Assembly (NCBI RefSeq): GCF_002270415.1
Contig: NZ_NNRI01000001.1
Location: forward strand, 372,001 to 436,000
Origin: Mesorhizobium sophorae
Lineage (GTDB): Bacteria; Pseudomonadota; Alphaproteobacteria; Rhizobiales; Rhizobiaceae
Reading direction: 5' to 3'
Length of the DNA stretch: 64,000 nucleotides
Shown here in pieces: positions 1 to 8,953 of this stretch. How positions within the stretch are numbered: position 1 is the stretch's first letter; every line of letters starts with the position of its first letter. The translations under genes and the position numbers were made by a program. Under the pieces are notes generated by a model. It did not search any database, had not been told where the DNA came from, and saw only the letters and a list, made by a program, of their open reading frames with translations.

Positions 1-1421
1 CGGGCAGCGTAATAGCCAGGACGCCCCTCCACACTGTCCACCTGAACCTCGGCGGCGGCAAGCGGGCGCTTGGCGCGCGCCTTGTCGTCGGCAAAGGCCG
101 GGTTGGCCAGCACGTACCGGTTGATCCACTCGGTCAACCAGATCTGCATGTCGGAGCGCTCCTTGAACGAGCCGACCTTGTCGCGCGCAATGGCCTTGAG
201 GTAGTGCGCAAAGCGCGAAACCGGGAAGAGATAGGGCAGGTTGGCGCTCAGCCGCTCGTTCGACTGTGCGTCAGGGTCGACCAGCCGTCCCGCCCGCGTC
301 TCGTCGTCCTGCAGCGAGTGCGCGCCGATGAAGGCCGCGAGATCGGTGTTCTTCCGGTGCAGGATCGGCATCAGGCCGAGTTTGGCCAGTTCGGCCTCGC
401 GTCGGTCGTCGATGGCGACTTCGGTCGGGCATTTCATCGCGATCGACCCATCATCGGTCGGGAAGCTGTGCACCGGCAGGTTCAGCACCGTGCCGCCGTT
501 CTCGACGCCGCGGATCTGCGTGCCCCAGCCAAACAGCTTGTGGCTGCGGTTGATGTTGACGCCCATCGGGAAGGCGGCATTCATCCAGACATATTTGTTG
601 TGGTCGCCCTGCACCTCTTCCTCGAAGGTGAAGCCCTTCACCGGAACGGTATCGGTGCCGTAGGGCAGCCGGGCCAGGACGCGGGGCATGGTCAGGCCGA
701 TGTAGCGAGCGTCCTCGCTCTCGCGCAACGACTGCCACGATGCATAGGCCGGGTTGGAGACGATCTGCTGCAGGTCTTGCGGGTTTGGCAATTCCTGCCA
801 GCTGTCCATGCGGAACAGGCGCGGCGAGGCGGCTGCGATGAACGGCGTATGCGCCGAGGCGCAGATGCCGGAGATGTTGCGCAGCAGACCGACGTCGCGC
901 GGGTGGTTGGAGAATTCGTAGGCGCCGACTACGCAGCCGATCGGCTCGCCGCCAAGCATCGAATACTCGTCTGTATAAACTTTCTTGAAGATCGGGCTCT
1001 GGTCCCACATCTGGCCTTCAAAGTCTTCGAGCGTGTCTGCCAGCTGTTCCTTGGAAATGTTCATCACCCGGATCTTCAGCTTCTGATCCGTCTCGGTGTT
1101 GTTGACGAGATACCAGAGGCCGCGCCATGTGCCTTCCATCTCGCGCACTTCCGGCGCATGCAGGATCTCGTTGACCTGCGTGGTCAGCATCTTGTCGATG
1201 CCCGCGATCAGCGACTTGATCGACTTGATCGCATTGGACGAGATGGTCGTGGTGTCGGAACGGGACTGCGCCGCCAGCGCCAGATTGCGCACGAGCTGCT
1301 GCAGCTTCTCGCTGTCGTCCTTCTTGACCTTGAAATCCTTCTCGAGGAGCCCGCTGAATTCTCCAAGGTCTATGGCTTCGGCCTCGGCGGCGACGGCGGC
1401 GGTCTTTTGCTGTTCGGCCAT
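1..1421 (-). CDS. tssC: Type VI secretion sheath large subunit TssC, 3' end cut by window edge
   Basis: The frame reading leftward from the ATG at 1421 stays open to the window edge and gives about 473 residues of a family that is usually near 500, so only the extreme C-terminus is missing. TssC (ImpC/VipB) pairs with TssB to form the contractile cytoplasmic sheath of the type VI secretion system. The start MAEQQKTAV lies 3 bases after the tssB stop codon. The translation carries typical TssC stretches such as EGTWRGLWYLV near residue 95 and WGTQIRGVENGG in the second half. It is the third gene of a tssA-tssB-tssC run. The large rightward frames across this segment are antisense shadows. Confidence 0.95.
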   Translation of the reverse strand, partial: MAEQQKTAAVAAEAEAIDLGEFSGLLEKDFKVKKDDSEKLQQLVRNLALAAQSRSDTTTISSNAIKSIKSLIAGIDKMLTTQVNEILHAPEVREMEGTWRGLWYLVNNTETDQKLKIRVMNISKEQLADTLEDFEGQMWDQSPIFKKVYTDEYSMLGGEPIGCVVGAYEFSNHPRDVGLLRNISGICASAHTPFIAAASPRLFRMDSWQELPNPQDLQQIVSNPAYASWQSLRESEDARYIGLTMPRVLARLPYGTDTVPVKGFTFEEEVQGDHNKYVWMNAAFPMGVNINRSHKLFGWGTQIRGVENGGTVLNLPVHSFPTDDGSIAMKCPTEVAIDDRREAELAKLGLMPILHRKNTDLAAFIGAHSLQDDETRAGRLVDPDAQSNERLSANLPYLFPVSRFAHYLKAIARDKVGSFKERSDMQIWLTEWINRYVLANPAFADDKARAKRPLAAAEVQVDSVEGRPGYYAA

Positions 1422-1424
1422 GAT

Positions 1425-1964
1425 CTACTCCCCTGCTTTGTCGTCGTCGGTCAGCGCCTGACTGGCGATCTTGCCAAGAAGCGGCTCGTTGTTCAGAAGC
1501 TGCGCGATGCGCTTTTCGGCGTCGACGCGGCCATCCATGAAGCCCAGCAATTCCTCGAGCTGACGACGCATCTTGAGGATCTCGGCCAGTTGCGGAACTT
1601 GCGCGGCGATCTTGTCCGGGGCGAAATCGCCCATTTTGGTGAAGGTGAGATCGAGCGCCAGTTCCTCGTCACGCTCCTGGCCTTCGGCCTGCGGCAGCGT
1701 GTTCTTCACCCGGGCTTTGACGCGGGGACCGAGCGCCTCCATGAACTTGGGGAAGCGGTTCGCGTCGGTCTCGACAAAGGAGCGGTCCAGCACCGACTTT
1801 GACGCTTCCTTGGTTTGCGAAGCTCCGGAAAGATCGGCCATCACGCCCATGACGAACGGCAGTTCGATCGTCGTCGGGCTGCCATAGGTTTCTACATCGT
1901 AGGCGATCTGCACCCGCGGCGCGCGATTTCGTTCGATGACCTTCGCTTTGCTTTCGGCTGGCAT
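1425..1964 (-). CDS. tssB: Type VI secretion sheath small subunit TssB
   Basis: This encodes 179 residues, the normal length for TssB (ImpB/VipA), the partner of TssC in the contractile sheath. The N-terminus has the family pattern RAPRVQIAYDVETYG followed by ELPFVMGVMADLSG near residues 35-48, and the C-terminus is the usual helical tail with RRQLEELLGFMDG. The start codon is 4 bases beyond the tssA stop, and its ribosome site (GAAAGG) lies inside the end of tssA, so the two are translated as one operon. Nothing looks damaged. Confidence 0.96.
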   Translation of the reverse strand: MPAESKAKVIERNRAPRVQIAYDVETYGSPTTIELPFVMGVMADLSGASQTKEASKSVLDRSFVETDANRFPKFMEALGPRVKARVKNTLPQAEGQERDEELALDLTFTKMGDFAPDKIAAQVPQLAEILKMRRQLEELLGFMDGRVDAEKRIAQLLNNEPLLGKIASQALTDDDKAGE

Positions 1965-1970
1965 GTGTTG

Positions 1971-3143
1971 TTACCTTTCATCCTTCTGAGCCGCCTTCTT
2001 GGCATCGGGAACGCCGGCAAGGAGCCGGAATTCCTTCAGCCCCGACGGGGCGAGATCTTCCATAAGTTCAACGAAATCCATGTGCACCATCCGGCGCACA
2101 CGCCGAGCCAAGTGCGGGATCGGGCTCGACGGCTCGGTGCGGTCATAGAAGGCGACGACGAGGTCGAGGCATTTCACCACGTCGTCACGCGAGGAAATCC
2201 GGTCGGGAAGCCCCGTGCTCGGGTCCGCGTAGCTTGCCATACTTGCCATCGCATCGGCTCCATGACCGTTTCGGGCAGGCGTTGCCGGTTCTGCCGGCGG
2301 GGGTGGCTTGGCCGCGCCATTGGCCACGGCGCCGGCTGCCGAATTCCGTTCGAGGGTCGTCAGCAAACGCTGCAGAAACCGCTTTAATTCCGGAACCGGA
2401 GCGCCGCCCCCATCGAGACGAGCGTTGAGGGCGGTCTCGACGGCATCGAGGGCCGCCATCGCCGCCCGGGTGTCGGCGATGAGCAAGACCATCTCTGCGT
2501 TGGCTTGATCCATCTGTGCCGCGCATCCGGCACGCACCCGGTTCAAGAGTTGTCCGTGCGCACTGACCAGTGCCGCCTTTTCTGCCACGTTCAACCCCGA
2601 GGCAGCTTCCTGGAGCATGACGCGGTCGTCGAGCGCACCCTTTTCCAGGTCTACGCCCTGAATCGGGCCGATTGCGCGCGGCGCAAAGAACGTCATTTGC
2701 CGCAGGTTCGCCAACAACCCGTCCTGACCATTCTGCAGGTCGAGCAGCGCGTTGATGCGGCGCAAGGCGGCATCGCGTGGCGAAGCGCCGGGCCGCAATG
2801 CCGGATGCATGGTTTCCCAATACTGATCGAAAGTCTGCGCAATGAGGGTCAGGCCCTGCGCGAGGCCGGCCAGCCCCTCTTCATTGGCCAGTGCGCGCGT
2901 GACGATGACGAGCAGGCGCAGGTCCCGGCCATGCGCGCGCAATTCATCTGCCTTGGCGAGCACCGCCGCCCAGTCGGCCGGAATGGTGCTTTGCGAAGTG
3001 GCCTTGTTGTTGCCGTCGTGGAGGACCTTGATCTGGGCTTCCGTCAGGCGCTCCAGCTCATGAAAAGCCGGGTCGTTGCGCAAATCCTCCCCGGACGGAT
3101 TTTCACCGTCGAGCGGAGCAAGCCAGAGTGCGAGATCAATCAC
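1971..3143 (-). CDS. tssA: Type VI secretion protein TssA (ImpA family)
   Basis: About 390 residues with an ImpA-type N-terminal domain. The hallmark sequence APLDGENPSGEDLRNDPAF lies near residues 8-26. TssA proteins act in priming and elongation of the T6SS tail tube and sheath in the cytoplasm. I prefer the GTG at 3143 as start (preceded by GGGGG about 6 bases upstream) because homology begins at once with IDLALWLAPL. The ATG at 3212 would add 23 residues of non-family sequence. A low-complexity Ala/Pro segment around residues 270-300 separates the N-terminal domain from the C-terminal part. It is first gene of the tssABC run and divergent from tssH. Confidence 0.9.
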   Translation of the reverse strand: MIDLALWLAPLDGENPSGEDLRNDPAFHELERLTEAQIKVLHDGNNKATSQSTIPADWAAVLAKADELRAHGRDLRLLVIVTRALANEEGLAGLAQGLTLIAQTFDQYWETMHPALRPGASPRDAALRRINALLDLQNGQDGLLANLRQMTFFAPRAIGPIQGVDLEKGALDDRVMLQEAASGLNVAEKAALVSAHGQLLNRVRAGCAAQMDQANAEMVLLIADTRAAMAALDAVETALNARLDGGGAPVPELKRFLQRLLTTLERNSAAGAVANGAAKPPPPAEPATPARNGHGADAMASMASYADPSTGLPDRISSRDDVVKCLDLVVAFYDRTEPSSPIPHLARRVRRMVHMDFVELMEDLAPSGLKEFRLLAGVPDAKKAAQKDER

Positions 3144-3362
3144 ACCAACCCCCAGCGACCGGCCGTCAAACCGTACGTGACACGACGTTATCACACCGTT
3201 GTACTTTACCACAATTCAACGACTGCTCAAAAATTAACAGAAGCTAAATGCGACCTTCTTGAGTACCGGCTGACTGCGCATCTAGCCTCGTCCATCACGC
3301 ACTTTGTCAATCGGCGGCTTATGTGGCAGGTTATCGACTGGCAGATTGCAGGAGCACGTTCG
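3144..3362. promoter_or_regulatory. Divergent intergenic region between tssA and tssH
   Basis: These 219 bases separate the leftward tssABC run from rightward tssH and must hold both promoters. The stretch is AT-richer than its flanks (around 3190-3260). I cannot assign clear -35/-10 pairs. The only clear element is the tssH ribosome site GGAG at 3351-3354. Confidence 0.5.
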
Positions 3363-6173
3363 ATGGAACAGCGCCGGTCGTCGCAGAGCTTCAAACGCAA
3401 GGAACTGGTCGGCAAGCTCAATCCTGTCGGGGTGCGCGCCTTCAAGGCCGCGGCCGATACCGCCAAGCTGCGCGGCAATCCTTACGTCGAACTCGTCCAC
3501 TTCATCGAGCAACTGGTGCTTTCGGACCGCTCCGATGTGCAAATGATAGTCGCCGATGCGGGACTGGATGCGAGCCGGCTCACGGCCGATATGACCCGCG
3601 CCGTCGACAAGCTGCCTTACGGCGCGACGTCGATAGAGGAATTTTCCGACCATATCTTCCACGCCATCCAGGAAGCCTGGAACCTGGCGACGCTGGAATT
3701 CGGCGTCGAGGAAGTCCGCAGCGCACATATTCTCCTTGCCTGCCTGAAGACGCCGGTGCTGGAAGGCCTGCTGTCGAAGATCAGTTCCGAGTTCGACAAG
3801 ATCGATGCCGACGCGGTCATCGCGCGGTTCGCCGATGTCGTGGAAGGTTCGCTCGAAGCCGGTGCGGCCATAGCGGTTCCCACGGCCGAAACGCCGAAGC
3901 GGGCTCCGGGCGGGGATTCGGCGCTGGCGAAATACGCCACCGACCTGACCCAGCGCGCCCGCGACGGCAAGATCGATCCGGTCGTCGGCCGCGATCCGGA
4001 GATTAGGCAGATCGTCGATATCCTGATGCGACGCCGGCAAAACAACCCGATCCTGACCGGTGAGGCCGGGGTCGGCAAGACGGCGGTCGTCGAGGGTTTT
4101 GCCTTGCGTATCGCCCAGGGCGACGTGCCACCAACGCTGCAGGATGTCAGTGTCCGCATGCTCGATGTCGGATTGATGCAGGCGGGCGCAAGCGTGAAGG
4201 GCGAGTTCGAAAAACGGCTCAAGGCTGTCATCGACGAGGTTCAATCGTCCGAAACGCCGGTCATCCTGTTCATCGACGAAGCCCACACCTTGATCGGCGC
4301 CGGCGGCGCGGCAGGAACGGGTGATGCCGCCAATCTCCTGAAACCGGCGCTGGCGCGTGGCGAACTTCGCACCATCGCGGCAACGACCTGGGCCGAATAC
4401 AAGCAGCACATCGAGAAAGACCCGGCGCTGACCCGCCGTTTCCAGGTGGTGAAAATCGACGAGCCGTCGGAGGCGGTGGCGGTTCTCATGTTGCGCGGCG
4501 TGGCCGGGGTTCTGGAGCAACACCACAAGGTGCAGATACTGGATGAGGCGATCGAGGCGGCGGTCGGCCTGTCGCATCGCTATATCCCGGCGCGGCAATT
4601 GCCCGACAAGGCGGTGAGCCTTCTCGACACCGCTTGCGCCCGTGTCGCCATATCGCAGCATGCCACGCCGGCCGAGGTCGAAGACATCATGCGTCGCCGC
4701 CAGGCGCTGGAGGTCGAACGCGGTATCATCGGCCGCGAGGCCGCGATCGGCATCGAAGTGGCCGAGCGGCAGGCGCGGGTCGACACCGGCCTTGCCGAAA
4801 CCGAGGTCTCGCTGGCCGCAGCGCAACAACGTTGGGATCGGGAAAAGGCCCTGGTTGCCGAGATACTCGAATTGCGTGCCCGGCTGCGCGGCGAAGGTGT
4901 GCCGCTCGATGCGGTGGAGACGCCTGAGGCCAAAGCCGAGACGGCAGGTGCGGACGCCGCGGAGACTCCCTCGCCCAAGGCCGAAACGCCCCAAACCGAA
5001 ACGCCCAAAACCAAAAAAGCCAAGGCCAAGACTGCCAAGGCCGATGTGGAGACACCGGCGGCGGCCAATGCCCCTCCACCCGAACCGGACGCCGATCTCG
5101 CCCGGCTGCGCGAACTGACGGCCGAACTCGCCGAGGCGCAAGGCGAGACGCCGCTGATCCTGCCTTCGGTCGACCGCAACGCCATAGCGGCGGTCGTTCA
5201 GGACTGGACGGGAATCCCGACCGGGCGGATGCTGTCGAGCCAGACCGAAAAGGCGCTGCGGCTCGCCGCGACCCTGTCCGAACGCGTGGTCGGCCAGGAT
5301 CACGCCATGGAGATGATCGCCAAGCGTGTGCAGACCAGCCGCGCCGGGCTCGGCGCGCCGGAAAAACCGGTGGGCGTGTTCCTGCTCTGCGGCCCCTCGG
5401 GCGTCGGCAAGACCGAAACCGCATTGGCGCTGGCCGAAACGCTCTATGGGGGTGAGCAGAACCTGATCTCGATCAACATGTCCGAATTCCAGGAGGCACA
5501 TACGGTCTCCACCTTGAAGGGCGCTCCGCCCGGATATGTCGGCTATGGCAAGGGCGGCATCCTGACCGAGGCGGTCCGCCGCAAGCCCTATTCTGTGATC
5601 CTGCTCGACGAGGTCGAGAAGGCGCATCCGGACGTGCACGAAATCTTCTTCCAGGTTTTCGACAAGGGCATGATGGACGACAGCGAGGGCCGGCGCATCG
5701 ATTTCAAGAACACGCTGATCCTGCTCACCTCGAATGTCGGCTCGGAGGTCATCATGGACCGGACCAGGAACGGCACGCTGCGCGCCGGGCTCGACGATCT
5801 GGACACCGCCTTGCGCAGCCCGTTGCTGAAGGTCTTCCCCGCAGCCTTTCTCGGCCGCGTGGTGACCATTCCTTACTATCCGCTTTCGGATTCGATGATT
5901 GAAGCGATCACCCGCCACCAGTTCGCCAAGATTGCCCGCCGGCTGCGCGCAACCAACGACGCGGAATTGGTGATCGGCGACGGCGTCATGGACTTGGTCA
6001 AGGCCCGCTGCACTGAGATCGAATCCGGCGGGCGGATGATCGATGCCATCCTGACCAACACGCTTCTGCCGGAATTGAGCCGCGGCGTGCTGAACCGTTC
6101 GCTCGGGGGTGAAAAGATGACGAAGGTGACAGTCGGCGCCTCCAAGGAGGGCTTCACCTATTCCTTCGAGTAG
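3363..6173 (+). CDS. tssH: Type VI secretion AAA+ ATPase TssH (ClpV)
   Basis: This encodes 936 residues of a class I Clp ATPase. ClpV disassembles contracted TssB/TssC sheaths so that subunits can be reused. Walker A motifs are GEAGVGKT at residues 233-240 and GPSGVGKT at 677-684; the Walker [11 protein letters not shown] of the first ATPase domain is also visible. The start ATG at 3363 has GGAG upstream and begins a recognisable Clp N-domain; an open frame extends further upstream but is antisense to tssA. Between the first AAA domain and the second lies an unusual Ala/Lys/Thr/Glu/Pro-rich insert at about residues 520-578, in the coiled-coil middle-domain region. The gene is divergent from tssABC. 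Confidence 0.95.
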   Translation: MEQRRSSQSFKRKELVGKLNPVGVRAFKAAADTAKLRGNPYVELVHFIEQLVLSDRSDVQMIVADAGLDASRLTADMTRAVDKLPYGATSIEEFSDHIFHAIQEAWNLATLEFGVEEVRSAHILLACLKTPVLEGLLSKISSEFDKIDADAVIARFADVVEGSLEAGAAIAVPTAETPKRAPGGDSALAKYATDLTQRARDGKIDPVVGRDPEIRQIVDILMRRRQNNPILTGEAGVGKTAVVEGFALRIAQGDVPPTLQDVSVRMLDVGLMQAGASVKGEFEKRLKAVIDEVQSSETPVILFIDEAHTLIGAGGAAGTGDAANLLKPALARGELRTIAATTWAEYKQHIEKDPALTRRFQVVKIDEPSEAVAVLMLRGVAGVLEQHHKVQILDEAIEAAVGLSHRYIPARQLPDKAVSLLDTACARVAISQHATPAEVEDIMRRRQALEVERGIIGREAAIGIEVAERQARVDTGLAETEVSLAAAQQRWDREKALVAEILELRARLRGEGVPLDAVETPEAKAETAGADAAETPSPKAETPQTETPKTKKAKAKTAKADVETPAAANAPPPEPDADLARLRELTAELAEAQGETPLILPSVDRNAIAAVVQDWTGIPTGRMLSSQTEKALRLAATLSERVVGQDHAMEMIAKRVQTSRAGLGAPEKPVGVFLLCGPSGVGKTETALALAETLYGGEQNLISINMSEFQEAHTVSTLKGAPPGYVGYGKGGILTEAVRRKPYSVILLDEVEKAHPDVHEIFFQVFDKGMMDDSEGRRIDFKNTLILLTSNVGSEVIMDRTRNGTLRAGLDDLDTALRSPLLKVFPAAFLGRVVTIPYYPLSDSMIEAITRHQFAKIARRLRATNDAELVIGDGVMDLVKARCTEIESGGRMIDAILTNTLLPELSRGVLNRSLGGEKMTKVTVGASKEGFTYSFE

Positions 6174-6307
6174 CGGAGGCTGGGCTCCCCGTCACCGAAA
6201 GGTTGGCACATGAAGTCTTCAGCCTGCCGATGCACCCCTACCTGGAAGAAGCCACGCAGGACTTCATTGTCGAAGCAATCCATGAGGTCCTGAATCCGTC
6301 GGCTTGA
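6174..6307 (+). pseudogene. 3' remnant of a DegT/DnrJ/EryC1/StrS-family aminotransferase gene
   Basis: Directly after the tssH stop, a different frame encodes the last 40 or so residues of a sugar aminotransferase, ending at the TGA at 6305-6307. The translation from 6185 runs LPVTERLAHEVFSLPMHPYL followed by EEATQDFIVEAIHEVL. This is the characteristic C-terminal end of PLP-dependent DegT/WecE-type enzymes. No upstream part of such a gene is present, because tssH occupies that sequence. I read it as a fossil left by a deletion or by insertion of the T6SS segment next to an older locus. It has no start codon of its own and is unlikely to be functional. Confidence 0.75.
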
Positions 6308-6644
6308 TTCCACGGCGTCCGCGGAGATTTCGAGTTCGAAAGGCCTGGCCGTTCCGACCGAATGAACGATCTCGGTGGGATATTTTTGTAGAGAAAAATT
6401 TCAACAAAATCAGAAAGTTAGTAAGTCTCTGATTTTCGATAACGCTCATTTTCAGCGATGCCAGTGGCATTGTCTCACATATTGACGTTAAATTCACATC
6501 GCTATATGGTCCATTCAATCCGCAAGGTGTCAGCCGCATTGTATCGCCGTTGCCCATTGATTGTCGCCATATCTGTAGCCCTTGCCCCAGCCTGCAGGAT
6601 TGTCGCGCAGTGCGCATCGCCAGTTGCCGAAAGAGGCGGTGATC
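6308..6644. promoter_or_regulatory. Intergenic control region upstream of the kinase-DeoR-dehydrogenase operon
   Basis: This 337-base gene-free stretch is clearly AT-richer than the coding DNA. It contains a perfect 9-bp inverted repeat (AAAATCAGA at 6406-6414, TCTGATTTT at 6428-6436), a 13-base palindrome ATGCCAGTGGCAT at 6458-6470, and a 31-base block at 6481-6511 that recurs upstream of eryD. The kinase ribosome site AGAGG is just before 6645. I infer operator and promoter functions; none is shown by sequence alone. Confidence 0.6.
6481..6511 (+). promoter_or_regulatory. Shared 31-bp promoter/operator block, copy 1
   Basis: The block begins ATTGACGTTAA and ends with CTATATGGTC. It matches 10870-10900 at 27 of 31 positions. 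It contains a TTGAC element and a CTATAT element in -35/-10 order with a shorter than usual 15-base gap, and the near-palindrome TTGACGTTAA. It is 134 bases before the kinase start. I infer a common regulator or promoter for this operon and the ery operon. Confidence 0.6.
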
Positions 6645-8180
6645 ATGCCCAGTTTGCTCGGAATCGATAACGGTCTCACGGTCACCAAGGCGGTGATCTT
6701 CGACGCCGATGGCACGCAGTTGTCGGTGGCGCGCCGGCGGGTGCCGCAGTCGATGCCCCATGCGCGCTGGGTGGAGCGCGACATGGCAGGCCTCTGGCAA
6801 GCGACCGCCGACGCCATCAAGGAAGCGATCGCGCTCTGTGGCCGGCCGGCGGACGATATTAGGGCGGTGGCAGCGACCGCGCATGGCGACGGTCTCTATC
6901 TGCTAGACAAGGATCGTCGGCCGCTAGGGCCCGGAATCCTGTCGCTCGACAGCCGCGCCGGCGAGATTATCGAAAGATGGTTGGCGGACCTGGTCTTCGA
7001 CGAAGCGCTTGCGTGCACCGGCCAGGCGCCGCATGTTTCGGCGCCTTCGGCGCTGCTTGCATGGCTCAAGCAGAACGATCCGGATTGCTATGCTCGCATC
7101 GGTCACATACTGGCCTGCAAGGACTGGCTTCGCTTTTGCCTGACCGGCACGATCGGTACCGACCGAACGGAGGCCAGCACGTCGTTCACGGATTTCCGTA
7201 CGCAGGCCTACGCGCCGGAAGCGATGCAGATCTTTGGATTGGGTGACCTTTTCGACGCGCTGCCGCCGGTGGCGCATTCGTCCGACATCGTCGGCCAGGT
7301 CACTGCCGATGCCGCCGAAATGACTGGCCTTCGCAAGGGAACGCCGGTCGCGTGCGGTCTGCACGACGTGACCGCTTCGGCGCTTGGCATGGGCGGCCAT
7401 GAGGAGGACGTGCTCAGCATCGTTGCCGGCACCTATTCCATCAACGAAGTCGTCTCTTCGAAACCGCTCGTCGACCGGCGCTGGTTCTGTCGCAACGCCA
7501 TCGATGCAGGCCGTTGGAACAACATGGCGATCTCGCCGGCCTCGACCGCAAACTACGACTGGTTTCTCGACACCTTCTGCCGCTCGGAGCAGGACAGGAC
7601 AAACGCCGATGGCGGCTCCATCCACGAACTGCTGGCAGCAGAGATCGACGCGGCGCTGAAGAAGCCTTCGACCATCCTGTTTCATCCCTATCTGTTCGGC
7701 TCCCCCTATGGCGACGTTGCCAGCGGAAGTTTTGTCGGCCTGCATGGCTGGCACGATCGCGGCGACATGCTGAAGGCGGTTCTGGAAGGCATTGTTTTCA
7801 ATCATCGCACCCATGTCGAAGCCTTGCACGAGGGCTTCGCGGTCCGCGAGATACGCCTGACCGGCGGCGGTTCGCGCAATCCGGCTTTCGTCCAGATGTT
7901 TGCCGACGTGCTGAACGCCCCGGTCACCATCACCTCGACCGACGAGGCCGCCGCCTTGGGTGCCGCCCTTTGCGCCGGCGCCGCAGTCGGTATCTTCGCG
8001 ACGCCGCAACAGGGTGCCAGGCAGGTCGGCATGACGGCGCGCCAGTATCAGCCCGTGCCTGCCTCCAGTGCTGTGTTCAGCGAGCGGTTTTCCCTCTATT
8101 GCCGCATCGCCGAGCAACTGAAGTCGCAATGGCCTGAGATCGAAAGGCTGGCGCGGCCAGACACCTGGGGGACTGCATGA
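6645..8180 (+). CDS. FGGY-family carbohydrate kinase (LyxK-like), putative polyol/ketose kinase
   Basis: A 511-residue cytoplasmic sugar kinase of the FGGY family. The N-terminal phosphate-binding stretch GIDNGLTVTKA is at residues 6-16, the probable catalytic Asp is D241 in GLHDVTAS, and the C-terminal ATP-binding element LTGGGSRNPAF is present. From memory of the family it resembles E. coli L-xylulose kinase LyxK (ERDMAGLW, LYLLDKDRRPLG) more than EryA, which lies separately at 16580. The ATG at 6645 follows AGAGG. It shares an ATGA overlap with a DeoR regulator, which in turn overlaps a GlpD-like dehydrogenase, so kinase then phosphate-ester oxidation is the likely order. The substrate cannot be read from the sequence; a C4 or C5 polyol is my inference from the location. 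Confidence 0.85.
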   Translation: MPSLLGIDNGLTVTKAVIFDADGTQLSVARRRVPQSMPHARWVERDMAGLWQATADAIKEAIALCGRPADDIRAVAATAHGDGLYLLDKDRRPLGPGILSLDSRAGEIIERWLADLVFDEALACTGQAPHVSAPSALLAWLKQNDPDCYARIGHILACKDWLRFCLTGTIGTDRTEASTSFTDFRTQAYAPEAMQIFGLGDLFDALPPVAHSSDIVGQVTADAAEMTGLRKGTPVACGLHDVTASALGMGGHEEDVLSIVAGTYSINEVVSSKPLVDRRWFCRNAIDAGRWNNMAISPASTANYDWFLDTFCRSEQDRTNADGGSIHELLAAEIDAALKKPSTILFHPYLFGSPYGDVASGSFVGLHGWHDRGDMLKAVLEGIVFNHRTHVEALHEGFAVREIRLTGGGSRNPAFVQMFADVLNAPVTITSTDEAAALGAALCAGAAVGIFATPQQGARQVGMTARQYQPVPASSAVFSERFSLYCRIAEQLKSQWPEIERLARPDTWGTA

Positions 8181-8953
8181 TCAAGGCCGACGAACGACGC
8201 GAAGAGATCGCCGAGTATGTGATCAAGCTCGGCCAGGTGCGCATCGACGATCTGGTCGAGCATTTCGGCGTATCGCGCATGACCATCCACCGGCACATCG
8301 ACCGGCTGGCGCAGCAGGGCGTGCTTCGCAAACTGCACGGCGCGGTGACGGTTCAGCCTTCCGGCCTCTACGAAAGCGCCTTTCGTTACCGGGTAACGGT
8401 CAACAGAGCCGAGAAAGATACGCTGGCGCGGGCGGCACTGGATTATGTCGAAGCCGGACAGGTGGTCATGCTGGACGATTCATCGACGGCAAACGCCGTC
8501 GCCACGCTGCTGCTCGACGTCAAGCCGCTGACCGTCATCACCAACAGCGTGGCGACGGCTTCGCTGCTGACCAATGTCGACGACATCGACTTCATCTGTC
8601 TTGGTGGCAAGTACCACGGCACCTACAATGCCTATATCGGCATCGTCTGCGAGAACGCCGTGGCGCAGCTTCGCGCCAATGTCCTGATCTGTTCGGCTTC
8701 GGCCATCACCGGAACCACGGCCTTCATCCAGGATCCCAATGTCGTGCGGGTCAAGCAGGCGATGATGGCCGCATCGGTGAAGCGCATCCTGCTGGTCGAC
8801 CATGCGAAGTTCGACCGGATCGCACTGCATGTCTTTGACGATCTGACCAGCTTCGATGCCGTGCTGACGACCGAGGGGCTGGGCGATGCACAGGCGCAGC
8901 ACCTCGAACGGGCTGGAGTGAAGCTGCGCATCGTCAAGACGACGGCACAATGA
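8177..8953 (+). CDS. DeoR-family transcriptional repressor
   Basis: A 258-residue DeoR-type regulator. The winged helix-turn-helix occupies about residues 5-57 (LVEHFGVSRMTIHRHIDRL) and the rest is the DeoR sensor domain, which binds phosphorylated sugars in characterised members. It overlaps the upstream kinase and the downstream dehydrogenase by 4 bases each (ATGA). It probably controls this operon and may act on the 31-bp block at 6481. A DeoR-type regulator called EryR is known at rhizobial erythritol loci next to tpiB-rpiB. This gene could be its counterpart, but that is inference. Confidence 0.9.
   Translation: MIKADERREEIAEYVIKLGQVRIDDLVEHFGVSRMTIHRHIDRLAQQGVLRKLHGAVTVQPSGLYESAFRYRVTVNRAEKDTLARAALDYVEAGQVVMLDDSSTANAVATLLLDVKPLTVITNSVATASLLTNVDDIDFICLGGKYHGTYNAYIGIVCENAVAQLRANVLICSASAITGTTAFIQDPNVVRVKQAMMAASVKRILLVDHAKFDRIALHVFDDLTSFDAVLTTEGLGDAQAQHLERAGVKLRIVKTTAQ

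Noticed and set aside
204..1802. A 532-codon rightward open frame
   Set aside because: It is antisense to tssC and tssB; its protein is Arg/Asp/Leu-rich low-information sequence typical of shadow frames in GC-rich DNA.
3282..5918. An 878-codon leftward open frame across clpV
   Set aside because: It mirrors the codon structure of clpV on the other strand. clpV has complete Walker motifs, so this is a shadow.
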